Assembly (NCBI RefSeq): GCF_001425825.1
Contig: NZ_LMDM01000012.1
Span: 21,582-85,581, forward strand
DNA from: Rhizobacter sp. Root1238
GTDB lineage: Bacteria > Pseudomonadota > Gammaproteobacteria > Burkholderiales > Burkholderiaceae_C
Length of the DNA stretch: 64,000 bases
Reading direction: 5' to 3'
The stretch's first letter is position 1. Every line of letters starts with the position of its first letter. A program made the position numbers and the translations under genes. Positions 42,091 to 51,636 of the stretch are shown one piece after another. The notes beneath the pieces are model-generated. The model was not told the DNA's origin and ran no database searches. It saw only the letters and a list, made by a program, of their open reading frames with translations.

Positions 42091-43284
42091 CTACTTCAGC
42101 ACCTCGGCCATCGCGACCGCCGTCGCTTCGACGTTCCCCGAGTTCAAGCCGGCCACGCACATGCGCCCCGAGCGCACCAGGTACACCGCATGCTCCTCGC
42201 GCAGCCGGTCGCACTGCTCGGCGCTCAACCCGGTGTAGCTGAACATCCCGCGCTGGCTCAGGAAATACCCGAAGTCGCGGCCCGGCAGCTTCGCGCTCAG
42301 CACCGCGTGCAGCTTCTCGCGCATCGCCTTGATGCGCACCCGCATTGCGTCGAGCTCGGCGGCCCACTGTTCGTACAGCGCCGGCGTCTGCAGCACCCGC
42401 GCGACGATCTGGCCGCCGTGCGTCGGCGGGCTGCTGTAGTTCTTGCGGATCGTCGCCTTCATCTGGCCCAGCACCAGCGCCGCCTCGGCTGCGTTCGGGC
42501 ACACCACGCTCAGGCCGCCGCAACGCTCGCCGTACAGCGAGAAGCTCTTCGAGAACGAGCTCGCGACGAAGAAGCTCAGCCCCGCATCGGCCAGCGCGCG
42601 GATCGCGAACGCATCCTGCGAGATGCCGTCGCCGAAGCCCTGGTACGCGATGTCGACGTAGGGGATCAGCTTGCGCTGCGCCAGCACCGGGATCAGCTCG
42701 GCCCATTGCGCCGCGCTCAGGTCGACGCCGGTCGGGTTGTGGCAGCAGGCGTGCAGCAGCACGATGCTCTTCTCGGGCAGCACCGACAGCGCTGCCAGCA
42801 TCTCGGCAAAGCGCACGCCGCCGGTGGCCGCGTCGTAGTACGGGTAGGTGCCGACGGTGAAGCCCGCGCCTTCGAACATCGCGCGGTGGTTGTCCCAGGT
42901 CGGGTCGCTGACCCACACGTTGGAATTCGGGAAGTAGCGCTTCAGGAAGTCGCCGCCCACCTTCAGCCCGCCGGAGCCGCCGAGCGTCTGGATGGTCGCG
43001 ACCCGGCCGCTGGTCACCGCCTCGTGCGTCGCGCCGAACAGCAGGTGCTGCACCGCCTGGCGGTAGTTGGCGGCGCCTTCCATCGGCTGGTAGGGGCGTG
43101 CGCCAATCGTCTGCAGCATCGCCGATTCGGCCTCGCGCACCGCCCGCATCACCGGCAGCCGGCCGGCGTCGTCGAAGTAGATGCCGATGCTCAGGTTGAT
43201 CTTGTGCGACCGGGGATCGCGGCCGAAAGCCTCGTTGAGGGTCAGGATGGGGTCGCCCGCGTAGGCGTCGACGTGCTCGAACAT
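42091..43284 (-). CDS. Aromatic/aspartate aminotransferase (TyrB-like)
   Basis: 397-residue class I PLP aminotransferase. It starts [20 protein letters not shown], the standard start of the AspC/TyrB group, and has the PLP-binding lysine in [35 protein letters not shown] supplies the conserved Asn for cofactor positioning; [10 protein letters not shown] and the C-terminal RMCVAGL with the substrate-carboxylate Arg follow. It would transfer amino groups among aromatic amino acids or aspartate and 2-oxoglutarate. Assignment between TyrB and AspC is not secure. ATG at 43284 is chosen over an upstream start with a non-conserved leader. Monocistronic. Confidence 0.9.
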   Translation of the reverse strand: MFEHVDAYAGDPILTLNEAFGRDPRSHKINLSIGIYFDDAGRLPVMRAVREAESAMLQTIGARPYQPMEGAANYRQAVQHLLFGATHEAVTSGRVATIQTLGGSGGLKVGGDFLKRYFPNSNVWVSDPTWDNHRAMFEGAGFTVGTYPYYDAATGGVRFAEMLAALSVLPEKSIVLLHACCHNPTGVDLSAAQWAELIPVLAQRKLIPYVDIAYQGFGDGISQDAFAIRALADAGLSFFVASSFSKSFSLYGERCGGLSVVCPNAAEAALVLGQMKATIRKNYSSPPTHGGQIVARVLQTPALYEQWAAELDAMRVRIKAMREKLHAVLSAKLPGRDFGYFLSQRGMFSYTGLSAEQCDRLREEHAVYLVRSGRMCVAGLNSGNVEATAVAMAEVLK

Positions 43285-43447
43285 GGTGGCTGCCTTGGGT
43301 GGAGAAGTCGGTGTCGGATGCAAATTATCGGCGACGCCCTACACCCCCGGTCGGTGCGGCCGATATCCCTCGGGCGAGGCGCCGCCGATGTCCGGCCGGT
43401 GCCCGCATCCGCCCCGGCGCAGGGCCTGAGACAAGCGAGTTTTCCGA

Positions 43448-45556
43448 GTGACTGTCAGATCGATCCGCAGCAAGGCGCACTGGGCCGCTTACCTCACCGT
43501 GGTGACACTGGCGGTGGGCATCTTCGTGGCCGCCTGGTCGGCGCGCCAGGACCGGCTGTGGGGCGACATGCAGGACGCCGCGCACGAGGCGGCGCGCGAG
43601 GTCGGGCTGTCGACCCGCACCGCCCGCAACAGCGTCTTCATGCTGCAGGGCGTTGCGAACGGCCTGTTCCAGCAACAGGGGCTTGCGCTGTCGAAGGAGC
43701 ACCAGGCGGCACTCGCCGAGCGGCTGGACATTCCCGGCACCACCGTGCTGCTGCCGATCACGCGCGCCGCGCACCACACCGCGCGCGCGTCGGTCAACAA
43801 CCATTCCGATTCGCCGGCCTTCAGCATGGCCGGCCCGAAGACGCTGGCCGACGACGAGGCCGGTCGAGAAAAGGGCCGCGAGATCGAGATCGCGCTGTCG
43901 CTCGGCCCGGCGCTGATCCAGGCCAAGGCCACGCAATCGGCCGCCGCCGCGGTCTACTACCTGTCGGGCCGCGGCTTCCACCTGATCTACCCGCCGGCCT
44001 CCGACGACCTGCAGCTGTTCACGCCCGACATGCTGGCCCGCGACCCGTACCGCGACAGCCTGGTCGAACGCAACCCCGGCCGCGCGCCGGTCTGGTCGGC
44101 TTCGTACGACGACCCGAAGGGCAACGGCCTGATCAGCACGCTGGCGATCCCGATCGACGATGCCGACGGCCAGCATCGCGCGATCGCGGCGATGGATTTC
44201 CAGCTCGACAGCCTGTCGCAGTACGTGCGCCGCCCGGCCCTCGGCATCGCGACCGCCTTCATCCTCGACGACCGCGACCGCGTGATCGCGCACCCGACGA
44301 TGGTCGGCGGTGCGTCCGACAAGGCGCCGACGCTGCAGCAGGTCGCGCAGCGCGCCGGGGCGGCGGGCGACTGGAGCGCGCTGCGCACTGCGCCGGCCAA
44401 CAACCGGCAGGAACTGGCGGCCGACTGGGCGCTGGTCTACGACATCGAATCCACGCCGTGGCGCTACGCGATGGTGGTCGACCGCGCGCAGCTGCGCTGG
44501 GCTGCGCTGCGCACGATGCCGCTGGAGGCCGGCGCGCTCGCCGCGCTGCTGTTGCTGCTGGGCTATGCCGAGAAGCGCCGCCGCGAGGCGCTGGTGTCGC
44601 TGCGCCGCAAGGCCGCCGAAGACGTGCTGCAGGCCGCGCCGGCGCCGGTCGCGGTGCTGCGCCAGGCCGACCTGTCGATCGTGATGGCCAACGCGGCGCT
44701 GCTGCGCCTGTTCGGCGACGACGGCACCACCGACGCGGCGAGCGCCCGCCAGAGCGCGCACGAGCAGTTGCACGACCTGATCAAGAGCCTGTCGTCGCAG
44801 GAGCAGATCGAGGCCGGCCGCGTCAGCGAGATGTGCCTGCAGCGCGGCGACAGCACGCCGTTCTGGGTGCTGGTGCGCTGCGTGCCGCTGGTGCATGAAG
44901 ACGAGCCCGGCTGGCTGTGCAGCCTGACCGAGGTGACGGCGCTGAAGCAGGCGCAGGACCAGCTGGAGACGCTGGCCACCACCGACCCGCTGACCGGCGC
45001 GCTGAACCGCCGCGCGATCGCGGTGCGCGGCGGCGTCGAGGTGAAGCGCGTCGACCGCACCGCGGCGAGCTTCTCGGTGCTGCTGCTCGACATCGACCAT
45101 TTCAAGCGCGTCAACGACGAGCATGGCCACCCGTCCGGCGACCGCGTGCTGCAGGCGGTGTCGCGCGCGTGCCAGGGCGCGCTGCGCGAGCTCGACGTGT
45201 TCGGCCGCTGGGGCGGCGAGGAGTTCGTCGCGCTGCTGCCCGACACCGGGCACGACGGCGCGGTGGCCGCCGCCGAGCGCTTGCGCGTCGCGATCGAGGC
45301 CTTGAGCGTCGATGACGATGCGGGCAGGCCGATCCGCACGACGGTCAGCATCGGCGTGGCGGTGATCGTGCCGGCGGGCGATTCGCTCGAGGCGCTGCTG
45401 TCGCGCGCCGACACCGCGCTCTACGTCGCGAAGGCGGCCGGCCGCAACCGCGTGTGCGTGGCGCCCGCGGGCAACACGCCGGCCGAGGTGGTTCAGGCCG
45501 CGAGCGCCGCCTCGATGTCGGCCGACAGCGATTCGGGCGTGTCGGTGGGCGCATAG
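43448..45556 (+). CDS. Membrane sensor diguanylate cyclase (GGDEF)
   Basis: 702-residue signalling protein producing cyclic di-GMP. An N-terminal helix (AAYLTVVTLAVGIFVAAWSA), a periplasmic sensor of about 310 residues, a second helix (AGALAALLLLLGYA, near 362-375), a PAS-like domain (VLQAAPAPVAVLRQADLSIV), then the GGDEF domain from about residue 515. The active-site motif is intact (RWGGEEFVALLPDTG), and an inhibitory RxxD site (RELD) sits five residues before it, so product feedback is expected. Start is a GTG with no strong ribosome site. Its last 64 nt overlap the convergent glutathione peroxidase gene. Ligand unknown. Confidence 0.88.
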   Translation: MTVRSIRSKAHWAAYLTVVTLAVGIFVAAWSARQDRLWGDMQDAAHEAAREVGLSTRTARNSVFMLQGVANGLFQQQGLALSKEHQAALAERLDIPGTTVLLPITRAAHHTARASVNNHSDSPAFSMAGPKTLADDEAGREKGREIEIALSLGPALIQAKATQSAAAAVYYLSGRGFHLIYPPASDDLQLFTPDMLARDPYRDSLVERNPGRAPVWSASYDDPKGNGLISTLAIPIDDADGQHRAIAAMDFQLDSLSQYVRRPALGIATAFILDDRDRVIAHPTMVGGASDKAPTLQQVAQRAGAAGDWSALRTAPANNRQELAADWALVYDIESTPWRYAMVVDRAQLRWAALRTMPLEAGALAALLLLLGYAEKRRREALVSLRRKAAEDVLQAAPAPVAVLRQADLSIVMANAALLRLFGDDGTTDAASARQSAHEQLHDLIKSLSSQEQIEAGRVSEMCLQRGDSTPFWVLVRCVPLVHEDEPGWLCSLTEVTALKQAQDQLETLATTDPLTGALNRRAIAVRGGVEVKRVDRTAASFSVLLLDIDHFKRVNDEHGHPSGDRVLQAVSRACQGALRELDVFGRWGGEEFVALLPDTGHDGAVAAAERLRVAIEALSVDDDAGRPIRTTVSIGVAVIVPAGDSLEALLSRADTALYVAKAAGRNRVCVAPAGNTPAEVVQAASAASMSADSDSGVSVGA

Positions 45557-45978
45557 CGCTTGATCACCTGGCCGTCCTTGCCGACCAGGAACTTCGTGAA
45601 GTTCCACTTGATCGCCTTGGTGCCGAGGATGCCCGGGGCTTCGGCGGTCAGCCACTTGTAGAGCGGGTGGGCATCGCCGCCGTTCACGTCCGTCTTGGCC
45701 ATCATCGGGAAGCTGACGCCGTAGTTCAGCTGGCAGAACGACGAGATCTCGTCGTTGCTGCCGGGATCCTGGTGGCCGAACTGGTTGCTCGGGAAGCCGA
45801 CCACCACGAGGCCCTTGTCGGCGTACTTCTTCCACAGCGCCTCCAGCCCGGCGAACTGCGGCGTGAAGCCGCAGGCGCTCGCGGTGTTGACGATCAGCAG
45901 CACCTTACCGCGTTGCGCGGCGAGCGGCGCCGGCTTGCCGTCGATGGTGGTGGCTTCGAAGTCGTAGGCGGTGGTCAT
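45493..45978 (-). CDS. Glutathione peroxidase-family protein
   Basis: 161-residue thiol peroxidase of the BtuE/GPx family. The peroxidatic cysteine is in VNTASACGFTPQFAGLEAL (Cys rather than selenocysteine), the GFPSNQFGHQDPGS loop follows, and the catalytic Trp-Asn appears in AIKWNFTKFLVGKDG. It reduces hydroperoxides, probably with thioredoxin. The 3' ends of this gene and the GGDEF gene overlap by 64 nt on opposite strands, both in well-conserved frames. Upstream lies glutaryl-CoA dehydrogenase 11 nt away on the same strand, so they may share a transcript. Confidence 0.93.
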   Translation of the reverse strand: MTTAYDFEATTIDGKPAPLAAQRGKVLLIVNTASACGFTPQFAGLEALWKKYADKGLVVVGFPSNQFGHQDPGSNDEISSFCQLNYGVSFPMMAKTDVNGGDAHPLYKWLTAEAPGILGTKAIKWNFTKFLVGKDGQVIKRYAPTDTPESLSADIEAALAA

Positions 45979-45989
45979 GTCGTTCCCTT

Positions 45990-47177
45990 TCAGTTTGAGA
46001 AAGCCGCGATGCCGGTCTGGGCCCGGCCGAGGATCAGCGCATGCACGTCGTGCGTGCCTTCGTAGGTGTTGACCACCTCCAGGTTCACCAGGTGCCGCGC
46101 GACGCCGAACTCGTCGCTGATGCCGTTGCCGCCCATCATGTCGCGCGCCAGCCGGGCGATGTCGAGGCTCTTGCCGCAGGAGTTGCGCTTCATGATCGAC
46201 GTGATCTCGACCGCGGCCGTGCCCTCGTCCTTCATGCGGCCGAGCCGCAGGCAGCCCTGCAGGCCGAGCGTGATCTCGGTCTGCATGTCGGCCAGCTTCT
46301 TCTGCACCAGCTGGTTGGCCGCGAGCGGCCGGCCAAACTGCTTGCGGTCGAGCACGTACTGGCGCGCGCGGTGCCAGCAGTCCTCGGCCGCGCCGAGCGC
46401 GCCCCACGCGATGCCGTAGCGCGCGCTGTTCAGGCAGGTGAACGGGCCTTTCAGGCCGCGCACCTCGGGGAAGGCGTTCTCCTCGGGGCAGAACACGTTG
46501 TCCATCACGATCTCGCCGGTGATGCTGGCGCGCAGGCCGACCTTGCCGTGCACCGCCGGGGCGCTCAGGCCCTTCCAGCCTTTCTCGAGCACGAAGCCGC
46601 GGATCGCACCGCTGTCGTCCTTGGCCCAGACCACGAACACGTCGGCGATCGGGCTGTTGGTGATCCACATCTTCGCGCCGCTCAAGCTGTAGCCGCCATC
46701 GACCTTGCGCGCCCGCGTGACCATGCTGCCGGGGTCGGAGCCGTGGTCGGGTTCGGTCAGCCCGAAGCAGCCGATCCACTCGCCGCGCGCCAGCTTCGGC
46801 AGGTACTTCTGCCTGGTCGCCTCGTTGCCGAACTCGTGGATCGGCACCATCACCAGCGAGGACTGCACGCTCATCATCGAGCGGTAGCCGGAATCGACGC
46901 GCTCGACCTCGCGGGCCACCAGCCCGTAGCAGACGTAGTTCAGCGCGGCACCGCCGTAGGCCTCGGGGATCGTCGGGCCGAGCAGGCCCAGCTCGCCCAT
47001 CTCGCGGAAGATCGCCGCATCGGTCTTCTCATGGCGGAACGCTTCGAGCACGCGCGGCGCGAGCCGGCCCTGCGCATAGTCGTGCGCGGCGTCGCGCACC
47101 TGGCGCTCGTCGCTGGTGAGCTGCTGGTCGAGCAGCAGCGGGTCGTCCCACTGGAAAGCGGCTTTGGGCGTGGACAT
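45990..47177 (-). CDS. gcdH: Glutaryl-CoA dehydrogenase
   Basis: 395-residue acyl-CoA dehydrogenase. The substrate-specific features of GcdH are visible: the catalytic glutamate in [20 protein letters not shown] and the FAD contacts [16 protein letters not shown] and [16 protein letters not shown]. It oxidises and decarboxylates glutaryl-CoA to crotonyl-CoA in lysine, tryptophan or benzoate degradation, passing electrons to ETF. ATG at 47177 fits family starts; an upstream start adds 13 proline-rich residues. The crotonyl-CoA product feeds the 3-hydroxyacyl-CoA dehydrogenase encoded 64 nt upstream on the same strand, so the pair forms a coherent pathway segment. Confidence 0.92.
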   Translation of the reverse strand: MSTPKAAFQWDDPLLLDQQLTSDERQVRDAAHDYAQGRLAPRVLEAFRHEKTDAAIFREMGELGLLGPTIPEAYGGAALNYVCYGLVAREVERVDSGYRSMMSVQSSLVMVPIHEFGNEATRQKYLPKLARGEWIGCFGLTEPDHGSDPGSMVTRARKVDGGYSLSGAKMWITNSPIADVFVVWAKDDSGAIRGFVLEKGWKGLSAPAVHGKVGLRASITGEIVMDNVFCPEENAFPEVRGLKGPFTCLNSARYGIAWGALGAAEDCWHRARQYVLDRKQFGRPLAANQLVQKKLADMQTEITLGLQGCLRLGRMKDEGTAAVEITSIMKRNSCGKSLDIARLARDMMGGNGISDEFGVARHLVNLEVVNTYEGTHDVHALILGRAQTGIAAFSN

Positions 47178-47240
47178 GGCGGAATCTCCGGGGGGTGTTT
47201 CGGGTATCGATGGCACAGGGTAACGCTTGTCGGCGCGTTC

Positions 47241-48785
47241 TCAGCCCTGTCCCTCGTCGGCCAGCAGCGACAGCCCGAGCAGCGCGCGCCGCTTCAGCCA
47301 CGGGCTCGGGCGGTAGCGCGGGTCGCCGCTGAAGGCGTGCATGCGTTCGAGGATCGTGAGCACGGTGCGCGCCCCGAGCTTGTCGCCCCAGGCGAGCGGC
47401 GGCAGCGGGTAGTTGAGACCGAGCTTGACGGCGAGGTCGATGTCGGCCGGCGTCGCGATGCGCTGCTGCGCGATGTCGCAGGCGATGTTGACGATGGTTG
47501 CGACGACGCGCTGCGCGACGAGGCCGGCACTGTCGCGGATCACCGTGACCGGAACGCCGTCGGCCGCGAACAGGCCGTGCGCGGCATCGCGCCATGCGGC
47601 GGTGGTGGCCGGCGTGGTCATCACGACGCGGCGGCGCGACAGGTCGAACAGCGTCTCGACCGCGACGCAGCGCTGCGCATCCAGCCCGAGGCGCTGCACG
47701 CAGGTGGTGGCGTCGTCGCCGACCGGCGCGACGACGCACAGGCTGTCGGCATGCGGCGTGGCGCCGTCGTCGAGCGGCACGCCCAGCGTGGCCACGAGCG
47801 CGCGCAACGCAGCCGGCACGTCGGGCGACAGCCACACCGAGGCCGGGCGCGCGGCAGGCGCCGGCGCTTCGGCGATCGCCTGCTTCTGCCCGCCGTCGTA
47901 GCGGTAGAACCCGCGCCCGGCCTTGCGCCCGACCAGCCCGGCCGCGAGCATCTGGCGCGTCAGCGGCTGCGGCCGGTAGCGCGGCTCGTCGTAGTACTGG
48001 CGGTAGATCGATTCCATCACCGGGTGCGACACGTCGAGCGCGGTGATGTCCATCAGCTCGAACGGGCCGACGACGAAGCCGGCCACGTCGCGCAGCACGC
48101 GGTCGACGTCGTGGAACTCGGCGACGCCTTCGGCCAGGATGCGCAGGCCCTCGGTGCCGAAGCCGCGGCCGGCGTGGTTGACGATGAAGCCCGGCGTGTC
48201 CTTCGCGCGCACCGCGGTGTGGCCCAGGCGCCGGCCGAGCGCGAGCAGGTTCAGCGTGACGGCCGGGTCGGTCAGCAAGCCGTCGACCGCCTCGACCACC
48301 TTCATCACCGGCACCGGGTTGAAGAAGTGGAAGCCGGCCACGCGCGACGGCCGGCGCAGCGACGCGGCGATCGCGGTGACCGACAGCGACGAGGTGTTGC
48401 TCGCGAGCACGCAGTCGTCGCGCACCAGCGCCTCGAGCTGCGCGAACAGCGCCTGCTTGGCGCCGAGGTCTTCGACGATGGCCTCGATGACGACATCGCA
48501 GTCGCGCAGCGCCTCGAGCGTGGCGACCGGTGCGAAGCGCTCGGTGGCCGCGGCCGCCTGTGCGGCGCTCAGCTTGCCGCGCTCGTGCAGCGTGCGCAGC
48601 GTGGCGGCCAGCTTGTCGCAGCCGGCCGCCGCGCCGCCGTCGCGTGCATCGAAGACCCGCACCGCCAGCCCGGCCTGCGCCGCGATCTGCACGATGCCCA
48701 TGCCCATCACGCCGGCCCCGACCACGCCGAGGGTCAGCGCGTCGGTCGCGAAACGGGGTTGTTCGGCGCGGGAATCGGTTGGCAT
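47241..48785 (-). CDS. 3-hydroxyacyl-CoA dehydrogenase (PaaH-type architecture)
   Basis: 514-residue NAD-dependent dehydrogenase. A Rossmann loop TLGVVGAGVMGMGIVQIAA opens the N-domain; ASNTSSLSVTAIA, GFHFFNPVPVMKVVE (catalytic His region) and DTPGFIVNHAGRGFGTEGLR follow. Two 3HCDH C-terminal domains (about residues 200-300 and 405-500) give the ~500-residue PaaH-like plan rather than the 280-residue Hbd type. It oxidises 3-hydroxyacyl-CoA to 3-oxoacyl-CoA. Together with gcdH it suits glutaryl-CoA or phenylacetate-type degradation, but other paa genes are absent. Divergent from the acyl-CoA synthetase at 48933. Confidence 0.9.
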   Translation of the reverse strand: MPTDSRAEQPRFATDALTLGVVGAGVMGMGIVQIAAQAGLAVRVFDARDGGAAAGCDKLAATLRTLHERGKLSAAQAAAATERFAPVATLEALRDCDVVIEAIVEDLGAKQALFAQLEALVRDDCVLASNTSSLSVTAIAASLRRPSRVAGFHFFNPVPVMKVVEAVDGLLTDPAVTLNLLALGRRLGHTAVRAKDTPGFIVNHAGRGFGTEGLRILAEGVAEFHDVDRVLRDVAGFVVGPFELMDITALDVSHPVMESIYRQYYDEPRYRPQPLTRQMLAAGLVGRKAGRGFYRYDGGQKQAIAEAPAPAARPASVWLSPDVPAALRALVATLGVPLDDGATPHADSLCVVAPVGDDATTCVQRLGLDAQRCVAVETLFDLSRRRVVMTTPATTAAWRDAAHGLFAADGVPVTVIRDSAGLVAQRVVATIVNIACDIAQQRIATPADIDLAVKLGLNYPLPPLAWGDKLGARTVLTILERMHAFSGDPRYRPSPWLKRRALLGLSLLADEGQG

Positions 48786-48932
48786 GGCGGAACCACTTCG
48801 GCAGGCTGGAGACAGCCGCCGATTGTTCATGGTGCCGTCTTCGACTGTCAAACGCCTCGCGGCTGACACCTTGGCGACAGCGGGATTCACCGTGTTTACA
48901 AGCCCCCGCAGCGCTCCTAGCATCGCTCTCCC

Positions 48933-50639
48933 ATGCCGCACGCCCACCTTGCCCACTGGCCCCCCGGCCTGCCGCACCACCTGACGCTGCCGCAGACCAA
49001 CGTCTTCGACAACCTGCAGGTCTCCGCACGGCGCTACCCGGACAAGGCGGCGGTCATCTTCTACGACAGCGTGATGACCTATGCCGAGCTGCTGGCCGGC
49101 AGCGAGCGCCTCGCCGGCTGGCTGCAGCAGGCGGCCGGCGTGCAGGCCGGCGACCGCGTGCTGCTCTACCTGCAGAACAGCCCGCAGTGGGCGATGGCGT
49201 TCTACGGCATCCTGCGCGCCAACGCGGTGGTGGTGCCGGTCAACCCGATGAACCGCAGCGAGGAGCTGCGCCACTACGTGCACGACAGCGGCGCGCGCGT
49301 CGCGATCGTGCCGCAGGACCTGCTGCCGCAGATGCAGCCGCTGCTGGATGACGTCGGCGACGCGGGGCTGCAGCAGCTGCTCGTCGTCACCTATGCCGAC
49401 GCGCTGACCACGCCCACCGACTTGCCGGTGCCCGAGGTCGTCTCGGCCGCGCCGCTCGCGCTGCACGGCCCGGGCCTCACCGCGTGGCGCGATGCCGTCG
49501 CGCCGTCGCACGACCTGCGCCCGGGCCCGCTGACCACCGGCCCGCAGGACCTGTGCGTGATGCCCTACACCTCCGGCACCACCGGCCAGCCGAAGGGCTG
49601 CATGCACACCCACCGCAGCGTGATGAGCACGCTGGTCGGCGGCGTGCAGTGGTTCGGCCGCACGCAGGATGCCGTCTACCTGTCGGTGCTGCCGTTCTTC
49701 CACGTCACCGGGATGGCCGGCAGCCTGAACGGCCCGCTGTTCCTCGGCGCGACGATGGTGGTGCTGGCGCGCTGGGACCGCGACGCCGCCGCGCAGTGCA
49801 TCCAGCGCCACCGCGCGACGGTGCTGCAGGCGATCTCGACGATGGTGGTCGACTTCCTGTCGAACCCGCGTCTTGCGGACCACGACCTGTCGAGCCTGCA
49901 GGGCATCCGCGGCGGCGGTGCGGCGATGCCGGCCGCGGTGGCCGCGCGGCTGCGCGAGCTGACCGGGCTCGACTACGTCGAAGGCTACGGCATGACCGAG
50001 GCGATGGCCGCGACCCACATCAACCCGCCGCACCGGCCGAAGCCGCAGTGCCTGGGCATCCCGGTGTTCGACGTCGATGCGCGCGTGGTCGACCCCGTGA
50101 CGCTCGCCGAGCTGCCGGCCGGCGAGACCGGCGAGGTGGTGGTGCACGGCCCGCAGGTGATGCGCGGCTACTGGAACGACGAGGCCGCGACCCGCGCCGC
50201 CTTCGTCGAGATCGACGGCCGCGCCTTCCTGCGCACGGGCGACCTCGCGCAGGTCGACGCCGACGGCTACTTCTTCATGGTCGACCGGCTGAAGCGGATG
50301 ATCAACGCGTCCGGCTTCAAGGTCTGGCCGGCCGAGGTCGAATCGCTGATGTACCGCCACCCGGGTGTGCTCGAGGCCTGCGTGATCGCCGCGCACGACG
50401 AGCGCCGCGGCGAGACGGTGAAGGCGCTGGTCGTGCGGCGCGCCGGCCATGAGGCGCTGACCGCGCAGGCGCTGATCGCCTGGAGCCACGAGCACATGGC
50501 CGCGTACAAGAGCCCGCGCATCGTCGAGTTCGTCACGGCGCTGCCGAAGTCCGGCAGCGGCAAGGTGATGTGGCGCGAGCTGCAGGAGCGCGAACTCGCC
50601 GCGGCCCCATCAACGACACCACGAGGAGACACCCGATGA
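48933..50639 (+). CDS. AMP-forming acyl-CoA synthetase
   Basis: 568-residue ANL-superfamily enzyme. The adenylation P-loop is YTSGTTGQPKGCMHTH (about residues 211-226), followed by EGYGMTEAMAATH, the aspartate loop LRTGDLAQVDADGYFFMVDR, and the C-terminal hinge with KRMINASGFKVWPAEVE; the acyl-lysine region is SGSGKVMWRELQ. It activates a carboxylic acid with ATP and CoA; medium- or long-chain fatty acid is the usual annotation but the pocket is not diagnostic. Its ATGA stop overlaps the start of the Bug protein gene. First gene of a four-gene rightward operon. Confidence 0.9.
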   Translation: MPHAHLAHWPPGLPHHLTLPQTNVFDNLQVSARRYPDKAAVIFYDSVMTYAELLAGSERLAGWLQQAAGVQAGDRVLLYLQNSPQWAMAFYGILRANAVVVPVNPMNRSEELRHYVHDSGARVAIVPQDLLPQMQPLLDDVGDAGLQQLLVVTYADALTTPTDLPVPEVVSAAPLALHGPGLTAWRDAVAPSHDLRPGPLTTGPQDLCVMPYTSGTTGQPKGCMHTHRSVMSTLVGGVQWFGRTQDAVYLSVLPFFHVTGMAGSLNGPLFLGATMVVLARWDRDAAAQCIQRHRATVLQAISTMVVDFLSNPRLADHDLSSLQGIRGGGAAMPAAVAARLRELTGLDYVEGYGMTEAMAATHINPPHRPKPQCLGIPVFDVDARVVDPVTLAELPAGETGEVVVHGPQVMRGYWNDEAATRAAFVEIDGRAFLRTGDLAQVDADGYFFMVDRLKRMINASGFKVWPAEVESLMYRHPGVLEACVIAAHDERRGETVKALVVRRAGHEALTAQALIAWSHEHMAAYKSPRIVEFVTALPKSGSGKVMWRELQERELAAAPSTTPRGDTR

Positions 50640-51622
50640 CGAACTTCCCCCTGCTGCGCCGGCGTTCGCTGATCGTCGCCGCCGGCGGCGCGGCGCTCGC
50701 GGCACCGCTGCGCGTGCTGCGCGCCGAGAGCTTCCCGAGCAAGCCCGTCACGCTGATCGTGCCGTGGCCGGCCGGCGGCTCCACCGACCGACACCTGCGC
50801 ACGCTGGCCGACATCGCCGGCAAGCTGCTGGGCCAGAACATCATCGTGCAGAACCAGCCTGGCGCCGGCGGCACGCTCGGACCCGGGATGATGGCCGGCA
50901 CCGCCAAGCCTGACGGCTACACGCTCGCGCAGTACCCGATGGGCATGCTGCGGCTGCCGCACATGCAGAAGGTGGCCTGGCACCCGATCAACGACTTCAC
51001 GTTCATCATGGGCATTTCCGGCTACACCTTCGGCTTCACGGTGCGTGCCGATTCGCCGTTCAAGACCTTCAACGACTACATCGAGGCGGCGCGCCGCGAG
51101 CCCGGCAAGGTCGACTACGGCTCCACCGGCATCGGCACCTCGCCGCACCTGCTGATGGAGGAGCTGGCCGACAACGCGAAGGTCACGCTGAACCACATCC
51201 CGTTCAAGGGCAATGCCGACCTGCAGCAAGCGCTGCTCGGCGGGCACGTGATGGCGCAGAGCGATGCGACCGGTTGGGACAAGTTCGTCGACAACGGCCA
51301 GATGCGGCTGCTGGTGACCTTCGGCGAGAAGCGCACGAAGCGCTGGCCGAACGTGCCGACCGCGAAGGACCTGGGCTACGGCGTGGTGTCGAGTTCGCCG
51401 TACGGGCTGGTCGGCCCGAAGGGCATGGACCCGGCCATCGTGAAGACGCTGCACGATGCGTTCAGGAAGGCGATGGACGACCCGCGGCACGTCGAACTGC
51501 TGGACCAGCTGAACCAGGAGGCCTGGTACCGCAGCGGCGACGACTACGCGAAGTGGGCGCGCGAGACCTTCGTGAAGGACAAGGCCTTGATCGAGCGCCT
51601 CGGCCTCGCGACGAAGACCTAG
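50636..51622 (+). CDS. Bug/TctC-type tripartite tricarboxylate substrate-binding protein
   Basis: 328-residue periplasmic binding protein with an N-terminal Tat/Sec-like signal (LLRRRSLIVAAGGAALAAPL). The Bug family pattern is clear: PSKPVTLIVPWPAGGSTDRH at the start of the mature domain, and VQNQPGAGGTLGPGMMAGTA. KPDGYTLAQYPMG and WPNVPTAKDLGYGV are also typical. Bug proteins bind carboxylates such as citrate, nicotinate or terephthalate. No TctA/TctB membrane genes are near, as is common for these expanded families. ATG at 50636 has GGAGA upstream and overlaps the synthetase stop. Operon context suggests the ligand may be the acid activated by the neighbouring CoA ligases. Confidence 0.93.
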   Translation: MTNFPLLRRRSLIVAAGGAALAAPLRVLRAESFPSKPVTLIVPWPAGGSTDRHLRTLADIAGKLLGQNIIVQNQPGAGGTLGPGMMAGTAKPDGYTLAQYPMGMLRLPHMQKVAWHPINDFTFIMGISGYTFGFTVRADSPFKTFNDYIEAARREPGKVDYGSTGIGTSPHLLMEELADNAKVTLNHIPFKGNADLQQALLGGHVMAQSDATGWDKFVDNGQMRLLVTFGEKRTKRWPNVPTAKDLGYGVVSSSPYGLVGPKGMDPAIVKTLHDAFRKAMDDPRHVELLDQLNQEAWYRSGDDYAKWARETFVKDKALIERLGLATKT

Positions 51623-51636
51623 GCGTGGCGGCTGAG

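Noticed and set aside
41731-44898. Long plus-strand frame across bufA, the aminotransferase and the GGDEF gene
   Set aside because: It covers three well-supported genes in other frames and shows no motif; a stop-poor artefact of GC-rich codon usage.
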